Assembly: GCF_015070875.1 (NCBI RefSeq)
Contig: NZ_JADDIV010000005.1
Coordinates: 1 to 64,000, forward strand
Origin: Ramlibacter pallidus
Lineage (GTDB): Bacteria; Pseudomonadota; Gammaproteobacteria; Burkholderiales; Burkholderiaceae_C
Direction: 5' to 3'
Length of the DNA: 64,000 bases
The position numbers and the translations under genes are program-made. A model generated the notes under the pieces. It was not told where the DNA came from. It ran no database searches and saw only the letters and a list, made by a program, of their open reading frames with translations. Shown here one piece after another: positions 16,104-24,777 of the stretch (position 1 is its first letter; every line of letters starts with the position of its first letter).

Positions 16104-16559
16104 ATGCAGAATCGTCGTGAAGTCCTGAAGCAGTCGATGGCCGTCGCCGGCCTGCTCGGCGCCACCGGCCTGTTCCCGCAGTACGCCTTCGCGTTCAACA
16201 AGAACGCGTTCGAGGCCAAGAGCATGGCCGACGTGGTCAAGGCCTACGGCGCCGGCGCGCCGGCCGAGAGCAAGGACGTCACCCTGACGGCACCCGACAT
16301 CGCCGAGAACGGCGCCGTGGTGCCGATGGCGGCGGCGACCGGCCTGTCCGGCGTGAAGCACCTGCTGGTGCTGGTCGAGAAGAACCCCAACACGCTGGTG
16401 GCCAAGTTCGACGTGACCGACGCCGTGGAGGCCAATTTCTCCACCCGCGCCAAGATGTCGCAGACTTCCGACGTCTACGCCGTCGCCATCATGAACGACG
16501 GCAAGGCCCTGTACACCAAGAAGGAAGTGAAGGTCACCCTCGGCGGCTGCGGCGGCTGA
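16104..16559 (+). CDS. soxY: Sulfur carrier protein SoxY
   Basis: A 151-residue substrate-carrying subunit of SoxYZ. It has a Tat-like signal (NRREVLKQSMAVAGLLGATG), and it ends with the diagnostic swinging-arm motif GGCGG, whose Cys149 covalently carries the sulfur substrate. The ATG at 16104 has GGAG about 8 bases upstream; an in-frame start at 16080 would extend the signal region without a ribosome site. SoxZ follows after 53 bases. Confidence 0.96.
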   Translation: MQNRREVLKQSMAVAGLLGATGLFPQYAFAFNKNAFEAKSMADVVKAYGAGAPAESKDVTLTAPDIAENGAVVPMAAATGLSGVKHLLVLVEKNPNTLVAKFDVTDAVEANFSTRAKMSQTSDVYAVAIMNDGKALYTKKEVKVTLGGCGG

Positions 16560-16612
16560 CCGGCGTTCCACTTCCACCCACCCCGAACACAGCACAGATC
16601 CAGGAGTCCCCC

Positions 16613-16924
16613 ATGGCAGACCCGATGCGCATCCGCGCCCAGTCCCAGGGCAACAACGCCGTTGTCCGCGTCCTCATGAGCCACGAGATGGAAACCGGCC
16701 AGCGCAAGGACAGCGCCGGCAAGACCATCCCGGCGTGGCACATCACCAACGTCAGCGCCACCCACAACGGCAAGCCCGTCATGAGCGCGGAGTGGGGCCC
16801 GGCGGTGGCCAAGAACCCGTTCCTGCAGTTCACCGTCAAGGGTGCCAAGGCCGGCGACAAGATCGCGGTGACCTGGAAGGACAACCGCGGCGACACGCGC
16901 ACCGACGAAGCGACGGTCAGCTGA
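16613..16924 (+). CDS. soxZ: SoxZ, partner of the sulfur carrier SoxY
   Basis: A 103-residue beta-sandwich protein without signal peptide; SoxZ is exported with SoxY as a complex. The family blocks KVLMSHEMETGQR-like (RVLMSHEMETGQRKD) and GPAVAKNPFLQF are visible. AGGAG precedes the ATG. Known role: it forms the SoxYZ heterodimer that presents the Cys arm to SoxAX, SoxB and SoxCD. Confidence 0.95.
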   Translation: MADPMRIRAQSQGNNAVVRVLMSHEMETGQRKDSAGKTIPAWHITNVSATHNGKPVMSAEWGPAVAKNPFLQFTVKGAKAGDKIAVTWKDNRGDTRTDEATVS

Positions 16925-16950
16925 AGACGAGCGAACAAGGAGGAGACAGG

Positions 16951-17751
16951 ATGCGGACGAACCACCTGCTGGCGGCGCTGGCCCTCGCGGGCCTCGCGGC
17001 CGGCGCGGCGGCGCAGAAGAGCGCCAGCGAAGCCATCGACGAATACCGGGCCATGCTGGCCGACGGCAACCCCGCGGAGCTGTTCGAGGCCAAGGGCGAG
17101 GACCTGTGGAAGCAGAAGCGCGGCCCGAAGGCCGCATCGCTGCAGGCCTGCGACCTGGGCAAGGGGCCGGGCGTGGTGAAGGGGGCCTTCGTCGAACTCC
17201 CGCGCTACTTCGCCGACACCGGCAAGGTGCAGGACCTCGAGTCGCGGCTGGTCACGTGCATGGAGCGCCTGCAGGGCTTCGACGCCGCCGAGATCGCCAA
17301 GACCCCGTTCGGCCGCGGCGAGATGGCCAACGTCACGGCGCTCGCCACCTGGGTCGCGGCCGAGTCCAAGGGCATGCAGTTCAACCTGCCGCAGGGCCAT
17401 CCGCAGGAGCGCACCTTCTACGAAGCCGGCAAGCGCATCTTCTTCATGCGCGGCGGCACCCACGACTTCTCCTGCGCCTCCTGCCACGGCGAGGACGGCA
17501 AGCGCATCCGCCTGCAGGACCTGCCCAACCTGACGAAGAACCCCGGCGACGGCGTCGGCTTCGCGGCCTGGCCGGCCTACCGCGTGTCCAACGGCCAGAT
17601 GTGGAGCATGCAGCTGCGCCTGAACGACTGCTACCGCCAGCAGCGCTTCCCGTACCCGGAGTTCGGCAGCGACGCGCTCACCGCGCTGTCCACCTACCTG
17701 GGCGTCAATGCCAAGGGCGCCAAGTCGGCGGCCCCCACCATCAAGCGCTGA
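16951..17751 (+). CDS. soxA: Cytochrome c SoxA (monoheme type)
   Basis: A 266-residue exported cytochrome that joins thiosulfate to the SoxY cysteine. It has a signal peptide ending near AGAAAQ, a single heme site CASCH (Cys175-His179) and the axial/active-site cysteine in NDCYRQQ (Cys227). The N-terminal domain keeps Cys67 and Cys103 without a CXXCH, as in SoxA proteins where a disulfide replaces the first heme. GGAGGAG lies before the ATG. SoxX follows after 13 bases. Confidence 0.95.
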   Translation: MRTNHLLAALALAGLAAGAAAQKSASEAIDEYRAMLADGNPAELFEAKGEDLWKQKRGPKAASLQACDLGKGPGVVKGAFVELPRYFADTGKVQDLESRLVTCMERLQGFDAAEIAKTPFGRGEMANVTALATWVAAESKGMQFNLPQGHPQERTFYEAGKRIFFMRGGTHDFSCASCHGEDGKRIRLQDLPNLTKNPGDGVGFAAWPAYRVSNGQMWSMQLRLNDCYRQQRFPYPEFGSDALTALSTYLGVNAKGAKSAAPTIKR

Positions 17752-17764
17752 ACGAGGAGCCCGC

Positions 17765-18421
17765 ATGAAGAAGACTCCCCTCATCGTCACCACGCTGCTG
17801 GCCGCCATCGGCATCGCCGGCTGCGCCGCGCTCCCGGGCAGCACCGCCAACTACGACCAGGTCGCCGACGACATGGTGAAAGCGGCCTTCCGCACGCAGG
17901 GCATCGCCACCGTCGACCGCGTGACCCAGATCGACGAGACGCTGAAGCTGTGCAACGCCGCGGACGTCGCCGGCAAGCCGCTCGACGCGGCGACCGCCAA
18001 GCGCATCGAGGAAGCGAACCTCAAGACCGTGAAGTGGCCCGGCGACGGCAAGTTCTTGGGCGACTGGAAGCAGGGTGAAGCCATCGCCCAGAGCGGCCGC
18101 GGCCTCACCTGGACGGACACGGCGGGCTCCGCCAACGGCGGCAACTGCTACAACTGCCACCAGATCTCCAAGGAGGAGATCTCCTTCGGAACGATAGGCC
18201 CCAGCCTCTACAACTACGGCAAGCTGCGCGGCGTCACCGACCCGGACAGCGCCGCCGCCAAGCCGATCGTGGAATACACGTGGGGCAAGATCTGGAACGC
18301 CAAGGCCTACAACGCCTGCTCCAACATGCCGCGCTCCGGCCACATGGGCAACCTGAGCGAGACGCAGATCAAGCACATCATGGCGCTGCTGCTCGACCCG
18401 GCTTCCCCCGTCAACAAATAG
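17765..18421 (+). CDS. soxX: Cytochrome c SoxX
   Basis: A 218-residue monoheme cytochrome partner of SoxA. The heme site is CYNCH (Cys128-His132) and the distal Met lies in CSNMPRSGHMG. The N-terminus ends in a lipobox-like IGIAGC with Cys20, so the protein may be a lipoprotein anchored in the periplasm rather than soluble, and it has an N-terminal extension of about 90 residues before the heme domain. A strong terminator follows 21 bases after the stop. Confidence 0.94.
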   Translation: MKKTPLIVTTLLAAIGIAGCAALPGSTANYDQVADDMVKAAFRTQGIATVDRVTQIDETLKLCNAADVAGKPLDAATAKRIEEANLKTVKWPGDGKFLGDWKQGEAIAQSGRGLTWTDTAGSANGGNCYNCHQISKEEISFGTIGPSLYNYGKLRGVTDPDSAAAKPIVEYTWGKIWNAKAYNACSNMPRSGHMGNLSETQIKHIMALLLDPASPVNK

Positions 18422-18441
18422 GCGCCAGGGACGGCGCATGC

Positions 18442-18468
18442 AGCCCGGGCGCGCCCGGGCTTTTTTTT
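18442..18468 (+). terminator. Strong rho-independent terminator between soxX and soxB
   Basis: AGCCCGGG and CCCGGGCT form an 8-bp stem (a 20-base perfect palindrome with CGCG at the centre), followed directly by eight T residues. It ends only 16 bases before the soxB start. Confidence 0.92.
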
Positions 18469-18483
18469 CGAAGGTAGTTCCAA

Positions 18484-20220
18484 GTGAACCTGTCCAAGCG
18501 CGAATTCCTGCAGGTGATGGGCGCGGCCAGCGTGGCCGGCATGGGGCTGGGCCGCTGGGCGTCGGCCGACGCGGCCACCGCTGCCGGCGCCCTCTACGAC
18601 GTCCCGAAGTTCGGCAACGTGTCGTTCCTGCACATGACGGACTGCCATGCGCAGCTGAAGCCGATCCACTTCCGCGAGCCGAGCGTGAACCTCGGCGTGG
18701 CCGACATGAAGGGGCGCCTGCCGCACCTCGTGGGCGACCACCTGCTGCGGGCGGCGAAGGTGCCGCGCGGCAGCGCCGAGGCGCACGCGCTCACCTACCT
18801 CGACTTCGAACAGGCCGCGCGCCGCTACGGCAAGGTCGGCGGCTTCGCGCACCTCGCCACGCTGGTCCAGCGCCTGAAGGCCAGCCGCCCCGGTGCGCTG
18901 CTGCTCGATGGCGGCGACACCTGGCAGGGCTCCGCCACCGCGTTGTGGACCCGGGGGCAGGACATGGTCGAGGCCTGCAAGCTGCTGGGCGTCGACGTGA
19001 TGACCGGCCACTGGGAGTTCACGCTGGGCATGGAACGCGTGAAGGAGATCGTGGAGAAGGATTTCGCCGGCAAGGTCGACTTCATCGCGCAGAACGTGAA
19101 GACCACCGATTTCGGCGACCCGGTGTTCAAGCCGTACACGCTGCGTGAAATGAACGGCGTGCCGGTCGCCATCATCGGCCAGGCCTTCCCTTACACGCCG
19201 ATCGCCAACCCGCGCTACTTCGTGGCCGACTGGGAGTTCGGCATCCGCGACGCCGAGATGCAGAAGGTGGTGGACGAGGTGCGCGGCAAGGGCGCGCAGG
19301 TCGTCGTGCTGCTGTCGCACAACGGCATGGACGTCGACCTCAAGCTGGCGAGCCGCGTCACGGGAATCGACGCGATCTTCGGCGGCCACACGCACGACGG
19401 CATGCCGGTGGCGACGGTGGTCGCCAACAAGTCGGGCCAGACGCTGGTGACCAACGCCGGGTCGAACGGCAAGTTCCTGGGCGTCATGGACTTCGACGTG
19501 AAGGGCGGCAAGGTGTCGGCCTTCCGCTACCGGCTCCTGCCGGTGTTCGCCAACATGCTGCCCGCCGACCCGGCCATGGACGCGCTCATCACCCGCATCC
19601 GCGCACCGTACGAAGCGAAGCTCGCCGAGCAGCTGGCGGTCACCGAAGGCACGCTGTACCGGCGCGGCAACTTCAACGGCTCGGGCGACCAGCTGCTGCT
19701 GGACGCGCTGATGGAAGTTCAGGGCGCGGAGATCGCCTTCTCGCCGGGCTTCCGCTGGGGCACTTCGCTGTTGGCCGGACAGGCCATCACGCGCGAGTGG
19801 CTGATGGACATGACGGCGACCACGTACTCGTACACCACCGTCAGCGACATGAGCGGCGAGATGCTCAAGACGGTGCTGGAAGACGTGGCCGACAACCTGT
19901 TCAACCCGGACCCGTACTACCAGCAGGGCGGCGACATGGTGCGCGTGGGCGGCCTGCAATACAGCTGCAACCCTTTGGCCGCTGCCGGCCGGCGCATCGA
20001 GGACATGCGCCTGAACGGCAAGCCCATCGAGGCTTCGCGCACCTACAAGGTGGCCGGCTGGGCGCCCGTGTCGGAGGAAGCGGCGAAAGCCAATACCCGC
20101 CCGGTGTGGGACCTCGTGGAGCAATGGCTCCGGGCGCGGGGCGGGAAGGTGGCGCCGCGGCAGGTGAACGTCCCGCGCCTCACGGGCGCGCTGCCGAACC
20201 CGGGATACGCGCAGGCCTGA
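18484..20220 (+). CDS. soxB: Thiosulfohydrolase SoxB
   Basis: A 578-residue dimanganese enzyme of the 5'-nucleotidase/metallophosphatase superfamily. It hydrolyses the sulfone sulfate from SoxYZ-bound thiosulfonate. Metal ligands are visible in MTDCHAQLKP (Asp53, His55), GGDTWQGS, SHNGMD and GGHTHDGMP. The N-terminus SKREFLQVMG is a Tat-type signal (KR variant). The start is GTG 18484, after AAGGTAG. It sits directly after a terminator, so its expression may depend on readthrough. Confidence 0.95.
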   Translation: MNLSKREFLQVMGAASVAGMGLGRWASADAATAAGALYDVPKFGNVSFLHMTDCHAQLKPIHFREPSVNLGVADMKGRLPHLVGDHLLRAAKVPRGSAEAHALTYLDFEQAARRYGKVGGFAHLATLVQRLKASRPGALLLDGGDTWQGSATALWTRGQDMVEACKLLGVDVMTGHWEFTLGMERVKEIVEKDFAGKVDFIAQNVKTTDFGDPVFKPYTLREMNGVPVAIIGQAFPYTPIANPRYFVADWEFGIRDAEMQKVVDEVRGKGAQVVVLLSHNGMDVDLKLASRVTGIDAIFGGHTHDGMPVATVVANKSGQTLVTNAGSNGKFLGVMDFDVKGGKVSAFRYRLLPVFANMLPADPAMDALITRIRAPYEAKLAEQLAVTEGTLYRRGNFNGSGDQLLLDALMEVQGAEIAFSPGFRWGTSLLAGQAITREWLMDMTATTYSYTTVSDMSGEMLKTVLEDVADNLFNPDPYYQQGGDMVRVGGLQYSCNPLAAAGRRIEDMRLNGKPIEASRTYKVAGWAPVSEEAAKANTRPVWDLVEQWLRARGGKVAPRQVNVPRLTGALPNPGYAQA

Positions 20221-20252
20221 AGGGGCCACCGCATCGAACCTAGAATCTGCCG

Positions 20253-21371
20253 ATGACCCCGGCAGAGCTGTCCGCGCTGAACCAGCAGGTGCTGTGGGCC
20301 GCGTTCGCCATCGCGGCGGCCTTCGGCGCGCTGGTGCAGCGCACCGGCTTCTGCACCATGGGCGCGGTCAGCGACGTCGCCGCGATGGGCGACTGGACGC
20401 GCATGCGCCAGTGGACGCTGGCCGCCGCCGTCGCCACCCTCGGGTTCGCGCTGCTCTCCTTCGCCGGCCTGGTGCGGGCGCCGCAGACCCTCTATGCCTC
20501 GCCGCAGTGGCTGTGGCTGTCGGCACTGGTCGGGGGCTCGGTCTTCGGCTTCGGCATGGTGCTGTCGTCCGGCTGCGTGAGCAAGACGCTGGTGCGGGTC
20601 GGCGGCGGCAGCCTCAAGTCGCTGGTGGTCACCCTGGTCACCGGCATCGCCGCCTTCGCCACGCTGAAGGGTCTGACGGCCGTGTGGCGCGTCCACACCG
20701 TGGACCGCGTGGCCGTCGACCTCGGCATGAACGCCGACGTCGCGACGCTGCTCGCCCGCGGCGCCGACCTCTCGCCCGGTGCCGCGGCGCTCGCGGCGGG
20801 ATTCACCGCCGGCAGCGTGCTGCTGGCCTTCTCGCTGGCCTCGCGCGAATCCCGCCGTCCGCTCAACCTCGTCGCCGGCGCGGGTGTCGGCTTGCTGGTG
20901 CTGGGCATGTTCTGGGTCACCGGCCACCTCGGGCATCTCGCGGAGCATCCCGAGACGCTGGAGGAGAGCTGGCTCGCCACCAACTCCACGCGCGCCGAAG
21001 GACTGAGCTTCGTCGCGCCCGTGGCCTTCGCGCTGGACTGGGTGCTGTTCTTCAGCGACGCGTCCAAGCGCCTCACCGTGGGCATCGTGTCGGTCGCCGG
21101 CGTCGTGCTCGGATCGGCGGCGATGGCGGCCTGGCGCCGCAGCTTCCGCTGGGAAGGCTTCGCGGGCACGCCGGACCTGGGCCACCATCTCGCCGGCGGC
21201 GTGCTGATGGGCGTCGGGGGCGTCACCGCGATGGGCTGCAGCATCGGGCAGGGCGTCACGGGCTTGTCCACCTTGTCGCTGACCAGTATCGTGGCGGCAT
21301 GCTCGATGGTCGGCGGCGCGCTGGCCGGGGTGAGGTACCAGATGTGGAGGCTGGAACGTGATGCGGAATGA
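20253..21371 (+). CDS. YeeE/YedE (TsuA-like) sulfur-compound transporter, second copy
   Basis: A 372-residue polytopic membrane protein paralogous to the one at 9649-10791. The cysteine motifs SGCVSKTLVRVGGGSLKS and GCSIGQGVTG match the family. It begins 32 bases after soxB, with a TAGAAT -10-like word between them. Thiosulfate or polysulfide import is the likely role. The first acetyltransferase gene overlaps its 3' end. Confidence 0.88.
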   Translation: MTPAELSALNQQVLWAAFAIAAAFGALVQRTGFCTMGAVSDVAAMGDWTRMRQWTLAAAVATLGFALLSFAGLVRAPQTLYASPQWLWLSALVGGSVFGFGMVLSSGCVSKTLVRVGGGSLKSLVVTLVTGIAAFATLKGLTAVWRVHTVDRVAVDLGMNADVATLLARGADLSPGAAALAAGFTAGSVLLAFSLASRESRRPLNLVAGAGVGLLVLGMFWVTGHLGHLAEHPETLEESWLATNSTRAEGLSFVAPVAFALDWVLFFSDASKRLTVGIVSVAGVVLGSAAMAAWRRSFRWEGFAGTPDLGHHLAGGVLMGVGGVTAMGCSIGQGVTGLSTLSLTSIVAACSMVGGALAGVRYQMWRLERDAE

Positions 21372-21822
21372 GGTGCGGGTCAGGCCCGTCGAACGCGGCG
21401 ACCGCGAGGCTTGGCGCCTGCTCTGGGACGGCTACAACGCGTTCTACGGACGCAGCGGCCCGACGGCGCTCGACGAGCGCATCACGGCACGGACCTGGGA
21501 ATGGTTCTTCACGCCGGGGTCCGGCGTGCACGCCTTCGTCGCCGTGCGGGAGGGGCAGGTGGTCGGCCTCGTGCACTACCTCTTCCACCGCAGCACCTCG
21601 CGCCTGAACGACGTCTGCTACCTGCAGGACCTGTTCACCCGCGCCGAGCACCGGGGCCTGGGCGTCGGCCGCGCCCTGATCGAGCGGGTGGCCGCGACGG
21701 CGAAGGAAGCGGGGAGCTCGCGCCTGTACTGGACGACCCAGGAGACCAATGCCGCGGGCCGCGCGCTCTACGACAAGCTGGCCGAGCACCGCGGCTTCAT
21801 CGTCTATTCCCGTGAACTCTGA
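21361..21822 (+). CDS. GNAT-family N-acetyltransferase 1
   Basis: A 153-residue acyl-CoA-dependent acetyltransferase. The acetyl-CoA binding motif is RAEHRGLGVGRALIE, and the C-terminal block NAAGRALYDKLAEHRGFIVY is typical. The ATG at 21361 lies inside the end of the upstream transporter gene; the adjacent GTG at 21358 is an alternative start one codon earlier. The substrate is unknown. Confidence 0.85.
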   Translation: MRNEVRVRPVERGDREAWRLLWDGYNAFYGRSGPTALDERITARTWEWFFTPGSGVHAFVAVREGQVVGLVHYLFHRSTSRLNDVCYLQDLFTRAEHRGLGVGRALIERVAATAKEAGSSRLYWTTQETNAAGRALYDKLAEHRGFIVYSREL

Positions 21823-21832
21823 GGAAGGTTCC

Positions 21833-22306
21833 ATGCGGATCGAGCGCGACGACCTGACCCGGCCCGCCATCCACGCGCTGCTGGAGGAGCACCTGCGGAA
21901 CATGCGCGAGCTGTCGCCGCCGGAGAGCGTCCATGCCCTGGACCTGGAGCGCCTGCGCCGGCCGGAGATCACGTTCTGGTCGGCATGGGACGGCGACGTC
22001 CTGCTCGGATGCGGCGCGCTCAAGGAACTGGATGCCGTGCACGGCGAGATCAAGTCCATGCGGACGCCGGCCGCGCTGCGGCGCCGCGGTGCGGGGCGCG
22101 CGATCCTCGGGCACATCGTCGACGTCGCGCGTGAACGCCGCTACGAACGATTGAGCCTGGAGACCGGGTCGATGGACGCCTTCCGGCCCGCGCATCGGCT
22201 GTACGAAAGCTTCGGCTTCCGCTTCTGCGGCCCGTTCGGAGACTACGGGCCGGACCCGCACAGCGCCTTCATGACGCTGCAGCTGCAACCGTCGTCGCCC
22301 GGCTAG
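21833..22306 (+). CDS. GNAT-family N-acetyltransferase 2
   Basis: A 157-residue acetyltransferase beginning MRIERDDLTRP at ATG 21833, 8 bases after an AGGAAGG site and 10 bases after the first GNAT gene. The CoA-binding motif is LRRRGAGRAILGHIV; the end SFGFRFCGPFGDYGPDPHS resembles YhbS/ElaA-like amino-acid or peptide acetyltransferases. Its stop overlaps the convergent crcB stop. Substrate not predicted. Confidence 0.85.
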   Translation: MRIERDDLTRPAIHALLEEHLRNMRELSPPESVHALDLERLRRPEITFWSAWDGDVLLGCGALKELDAVHGEIKSMRTPAALRRRGAGRAILGHIVDVARERRYERLSLETGSMDAFRPAHRLYESFGFRFCGPFGDYGPDPHSAFMTLQLQPSSPG

Positions 22307-22695
22307 CGCCAGGCCCCCGCGGACTGCAGCCAGCCGTAGCTCGCGATGCCGAGCGCCGTCAGCGCCAGGCTGCCGAGCACGTGCAGGACGACGGTGGCCA
22401 GCGCGAAGCCGGTCCGTCCATTCGCCAGGTTCTCCACCACTTCCGCCGAGAACGCCGAGAACGTCGTGAAGCCGCCCAGGAACCCGGTGATCGCCAGCAG
22501 CCGCCATTCCGGCGGCAGGTCCGGGCGGGCGGCGAAGAACGCCACCGCCACCCCCACCAGGTAGCCGCCCACGAGATTGGCGCACAGCGTCCCGAGCGGC
22601 AGGCCGCTCAGCATCGGGTTCAGCCAGGTGGCCAGCCGCCACCGCAGCAGCGCGCCGGCGGAGGCGCCGGCGGCGATCGAGAGGATGGATCCCAT
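22303..22695 (-). CDS. crcB: Fluoride efflux channel CrcB (Fluc)
   Basis: A 130-residue inner-membrane fluoride channel with four hydrophobic helices. The family motifs LGTLCANLVGGYLVG and GFLGGFTTFSAFSAE are intact, the latter carrying the Phe and Ser/Thr track of Fluc channels. A single copy suggests a homodimeric channel. Two starts are possible, ATG 22695 and ATG 22710; neither has a strong ribosome site and I chose the shorter, which matches the usual length. No fluoride riboswitch is evident upstream. Confidence 0.9.
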   Translation of the reverse strand: MGSILSIAAGASAGALLRWRLATWLNPMLSGLPLGTLCANLVGGYLVGVAVAFFAARPDLPPEWRLLAITGFLGGFTTFSAFSAEVVENLANGRTGFALATVVLHVLGSLALTALGIASYGWLQSAGAWR

Positions 22696-22724
22696 GGCGC
22701 GAGTATCCATGCGCGGGAGGCCGG

Positions 22725-23663
22725 TCACACCACCAAGCGTCCCTGGCGTTGCGCCGGCGCGATGACGGCTTCCATGCCCGCCGTGAAGCGCAGGAAGTCG
22801 TTTTCCATGCCGTCGGAGAAGATCACGCCGTTCTCCGGCATGCGCGAGCGCAGGCGCAGCGGCTGCGCCGCGTCGACGTGGCCGAAGACGATCGTGGCCT
22901 GCGAGGCCCGGCTCGGGAAGGGCTCCCGCACGGCGAAGGTCAGTGCCGGCGTGTCCCAGGGCGCGGGCCGGTAGGCGGGGGCGGCCTCCGCGCCCACCGC
23001 GTGGGAGATCGCCAGCGAACCGGTCACGATGCTCTTCAGCCAGGCCGTGGAACCCATGCCCGTCGACACGATCAGGCCGGAGGAGGACTGCAGTTCGCTG
23101 CGGCCCGCGTGACCGATCTCGTACAGCGCCGACGTGTGGCTGCGCGGGCCGATGAAGAGGTCGTTCACCGCCAGCAGCCGCTGGCCGTCGCTCATGCGCG
23201 CCTCCGCCATCGTGACGGAGCGCAGCTCGCGCCGGCCGGCGGCCACCTCCGGCAGCAGCGTGGGCAGGTCCTCCGGCCGGAAGGGCAGCAGGATGCCGTC
23301 CCACCGCGTGGCCTCGGGGTTCACGCCGACCAGGCTGTGGCCGTCCAGGTACTTCATGGTGTTCGCCACCAGGCCGTCCTGTCCGAGGGCGACCACGACG
23401 TCCTTCGCATCGAAGACGAAGTTCGCGAGCAGGGAGCGGTCGACGACCTGGTAGCGGCCCCACTGCTCCAGGGCTTCCACCGTCACGCGCAGGCTGCGGC
23501 TGTAGGCCTCGTCCTCCCGCAGGTAGTCGCCGAAGTCGGCCTGCAGGTGTTCGAGGTAGAAGCGCGCCTGCGCCAGCGTGTTGTGGCGGGCCACCAGTTC
23601 CTGCAGGCGCGTCTGCCGGGTGACCAGGATGACGCGCCGGTCGCGGCCTTCGCCCACGGTCAC
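22725..23663 (-). CDS. Divergent NAD kinase-like protein
   Basis: A 312-residue protein of the ATP-NAD kinase/diacylglycerol-kinase fold. The glycine-rich loop is GQDGLVANT (canonical enzymes have GGDG) and the second signature is STGMGSTAW (canonical STPTGSTAY-like). An N-terminal region of about 100 residues precedes the kinase core. The GTG start at 23663 overlaps the SPFH stop (GTGA), so the two are co-translated. Activity on NAD is plausible, but the altered motifs leave the substrate open. Confidence 0.72.
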   Translation of the reverse strand: MTVGEGRDRRVILVTRQTRLQELVARHNTLAQARFYLEHLQADFGDYLREDEAYSRSLRVTVEALEQWGRYQVVDRSLLANFVFDAKDVVVALGQDGLVANTMKYLDGHSLVGVNPEATRWDGILLPFRPEDLPTLLPEVAAGRRELRSVTMAEARMSDGQRLLAVNDLFIGPRSHTSALYEIGHAGRSELQSSSGLIVSTGMGSTAWLKSIVTGSLAISHAVGAEAAPAYRPAPWDTPALTFAVREPFPSRASQATIVFGHVDAAQPLRLRSRMPENGVIFSDGMENDFLRFTAGMEAVIAPAQRQGRLVV

Positions 23664-24694
23664 CCCAGCCTCTTGCCCGCCGCGGCGCCGCCCAGCAGGG
23701 AGTTGAGCAGTTCCGGGGAGACGTTCAGCTGCCCGATGCGTTCGGCCTTTTCCGCGATGCCGCCGAACGCCTGCGCGATCAGCTGGCCGGGTTGCATGCC
23801 GGACGCGGCCAGCGCCTGCACGATGCGGGGATCCGCCGTTTCCAGCGCCGCCATCACCGCGCGCACCCGGTGCGCTTCGGCCTCGGCGATGGCGCGCGTG
23901 TTCTCGGACTGGCTGGCGACCAGCGCCTTGCGGCTTTCCTCCAGTTCCACGTCGGCGGCCATCTGTTCGCCGCGCACCTCGTTCTCGCGCCGCAGCAGGG
24001 CGGCCCGGGCTTCCATCTGCGTTTCCTGGATCTGGCGCTTCTTGTCCTCGACGGCGATCTCGGTGTCCAGTTCGTTCTGGCGGATGGAGCGTTCGTTCTG
24101 CACCGCCGCCATGCGCCGCTGGTAGATCGCGTCGTCGGCGGACTTCAGGTTGGCTTCGCGCGCTTCCGCCTCGAGCGCCCGTGCGATGTCGGGCGTGGGC
24201 TTGATCGCGATGATGGCGACGCCCAGCACCTCGAGGCCGAGGGCGCGGATCTCCGGATGCGCCGCCAGCTGCTGCTGCGCGGCGCGGGCGATCGTCGCCG
24301 ACGCCGTGAGCGCCTGCTTGAGCGCCAGCGCCTGCACCGCCTGCTGGACGATCACCTTCACCTGCATCACCACCCGGTCGCGCAGGCGCTTGGGGTCCTC
24401 CGAGGCGTAGGTGCGGCCGTCCGGCTGCAGCGAGAAGTCCATCAGCGCCGCGGTGCGCTGCGGGTCGCCCACGCGGTAGGTGACCTGGCCCTGCACGGTG
24501 ACGCCCTGGAAGTCGCCGGTCACCAGTTCGAGCATGAAGCCGGCGTCCTGGCTCGCCACCGGCACCGCCACGACGGTGCTGGTCGGTGCGTAATACAGGA
24601 ACGAGAGGCCGGCCCCTTCGCGCACCAGGCGTCCCTTGCGGAACTGCATGAGGTGGGTGGTCGGCTGGGTCTTGATGAAGCGCAGGCCTAGCAT
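23660..24694 (-). CDS. SPFH (band 7) domain protein
   Basis: A 344-residue protein. Residues about 15-200 form a band-7/SPFH domain (stomatin/prohibitin family, with RYVGDPQRTA and DPKRLRDRVVMQVKV-like blocks), followed by a long charged coiled coil (about 205-285) and a C-terminal tail. No N-terminal membrane anchor is obvious. A strong AAGGAGG ribosome site precedes ATG 24694. It shares a promoter region with the NrtR-like gene and is coupled to the NAD-kinase-like gene. SPFH proteins form oligomeric scaffolds; the role here is unknown. Confidence 0.82.
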   Translation of the reverse strand: MLGLRFIKTQPTTHLMQFRKGRLVREGAGLSFLYYAPTSTVVAVPVASQDAGFMLELVTGDFQGVTVQGQVTYRVGDPQRTAALMDFSLQPDGRTYASEDPKRLRDRVVMQVKVIVQQAVQALALKQALTASATIARAAQQQLAAHPEIRALGLEVLGVAIIAIKPTPDIARALEAEAREANLKSADDAIYQRRMAAVQNERSIRQNELDTEIAVEDKKRQIQETQMEARAALLRRENEVRGEQMAADVELEESRKALVASQSENTRAIAEAEAHRVRAVMAALETADPRIVQALAASGMQPGQLIAQAFGGIAEKAERIGQLNVSPELLNSLLGGAAAGKRLG

Positions 24695-24714
24695 GGCTTT
24701 CTCCTTCCTTGTGA

Positions 24715-24729
24715 GTTGTACTGTGCAAC
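24715..24729. promoter_or_regulatory. NrtR-like operator 1
   Basis: GTTGTACTGTGCAAC is an inverted repeat (GTTG-N7-CAAC), 20 bases upstream of the SPFH start. It matches the second site at 24737-24753. Likely bound by the regulator encoded at 24778-25491. Confidence 0.6.
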
Positions 24730-24736
24730 CTTTGAT

Positions 24737-24753
24737 GGTTGTATAGTACAACC
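24737..24753. promoter_or_regulatory. NrtR-like operator 2 overlapping the Nudix regulator promoter
   Basis: GGTTGTATAGTACAACC is a nearly perfect palindrome 25 bases before the regulator ATG. It contains TATAGT, so binding would block the regulator's own promoter. Spacing to site 1 is about two helical turns. Confidence 0.65.
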
Positions 24754-24777
24754 CGGATCGACGATGTCAAGGCCGCC

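Noticed and set aside
18307-20229. 640-codon minus-strand frame opposite soxB
   Set aside because: SoxB on the plus strand has all expected metal motifs; the antisense frame is the usual low-stop artefact of high GC.
22695-22724. Fluoride riboswitch upstream of crcB
   Set aside because: Only about 30 bases separate the start from the neighbouring gene, too short for the aptamer, and no pseudoknot pattern is visible.
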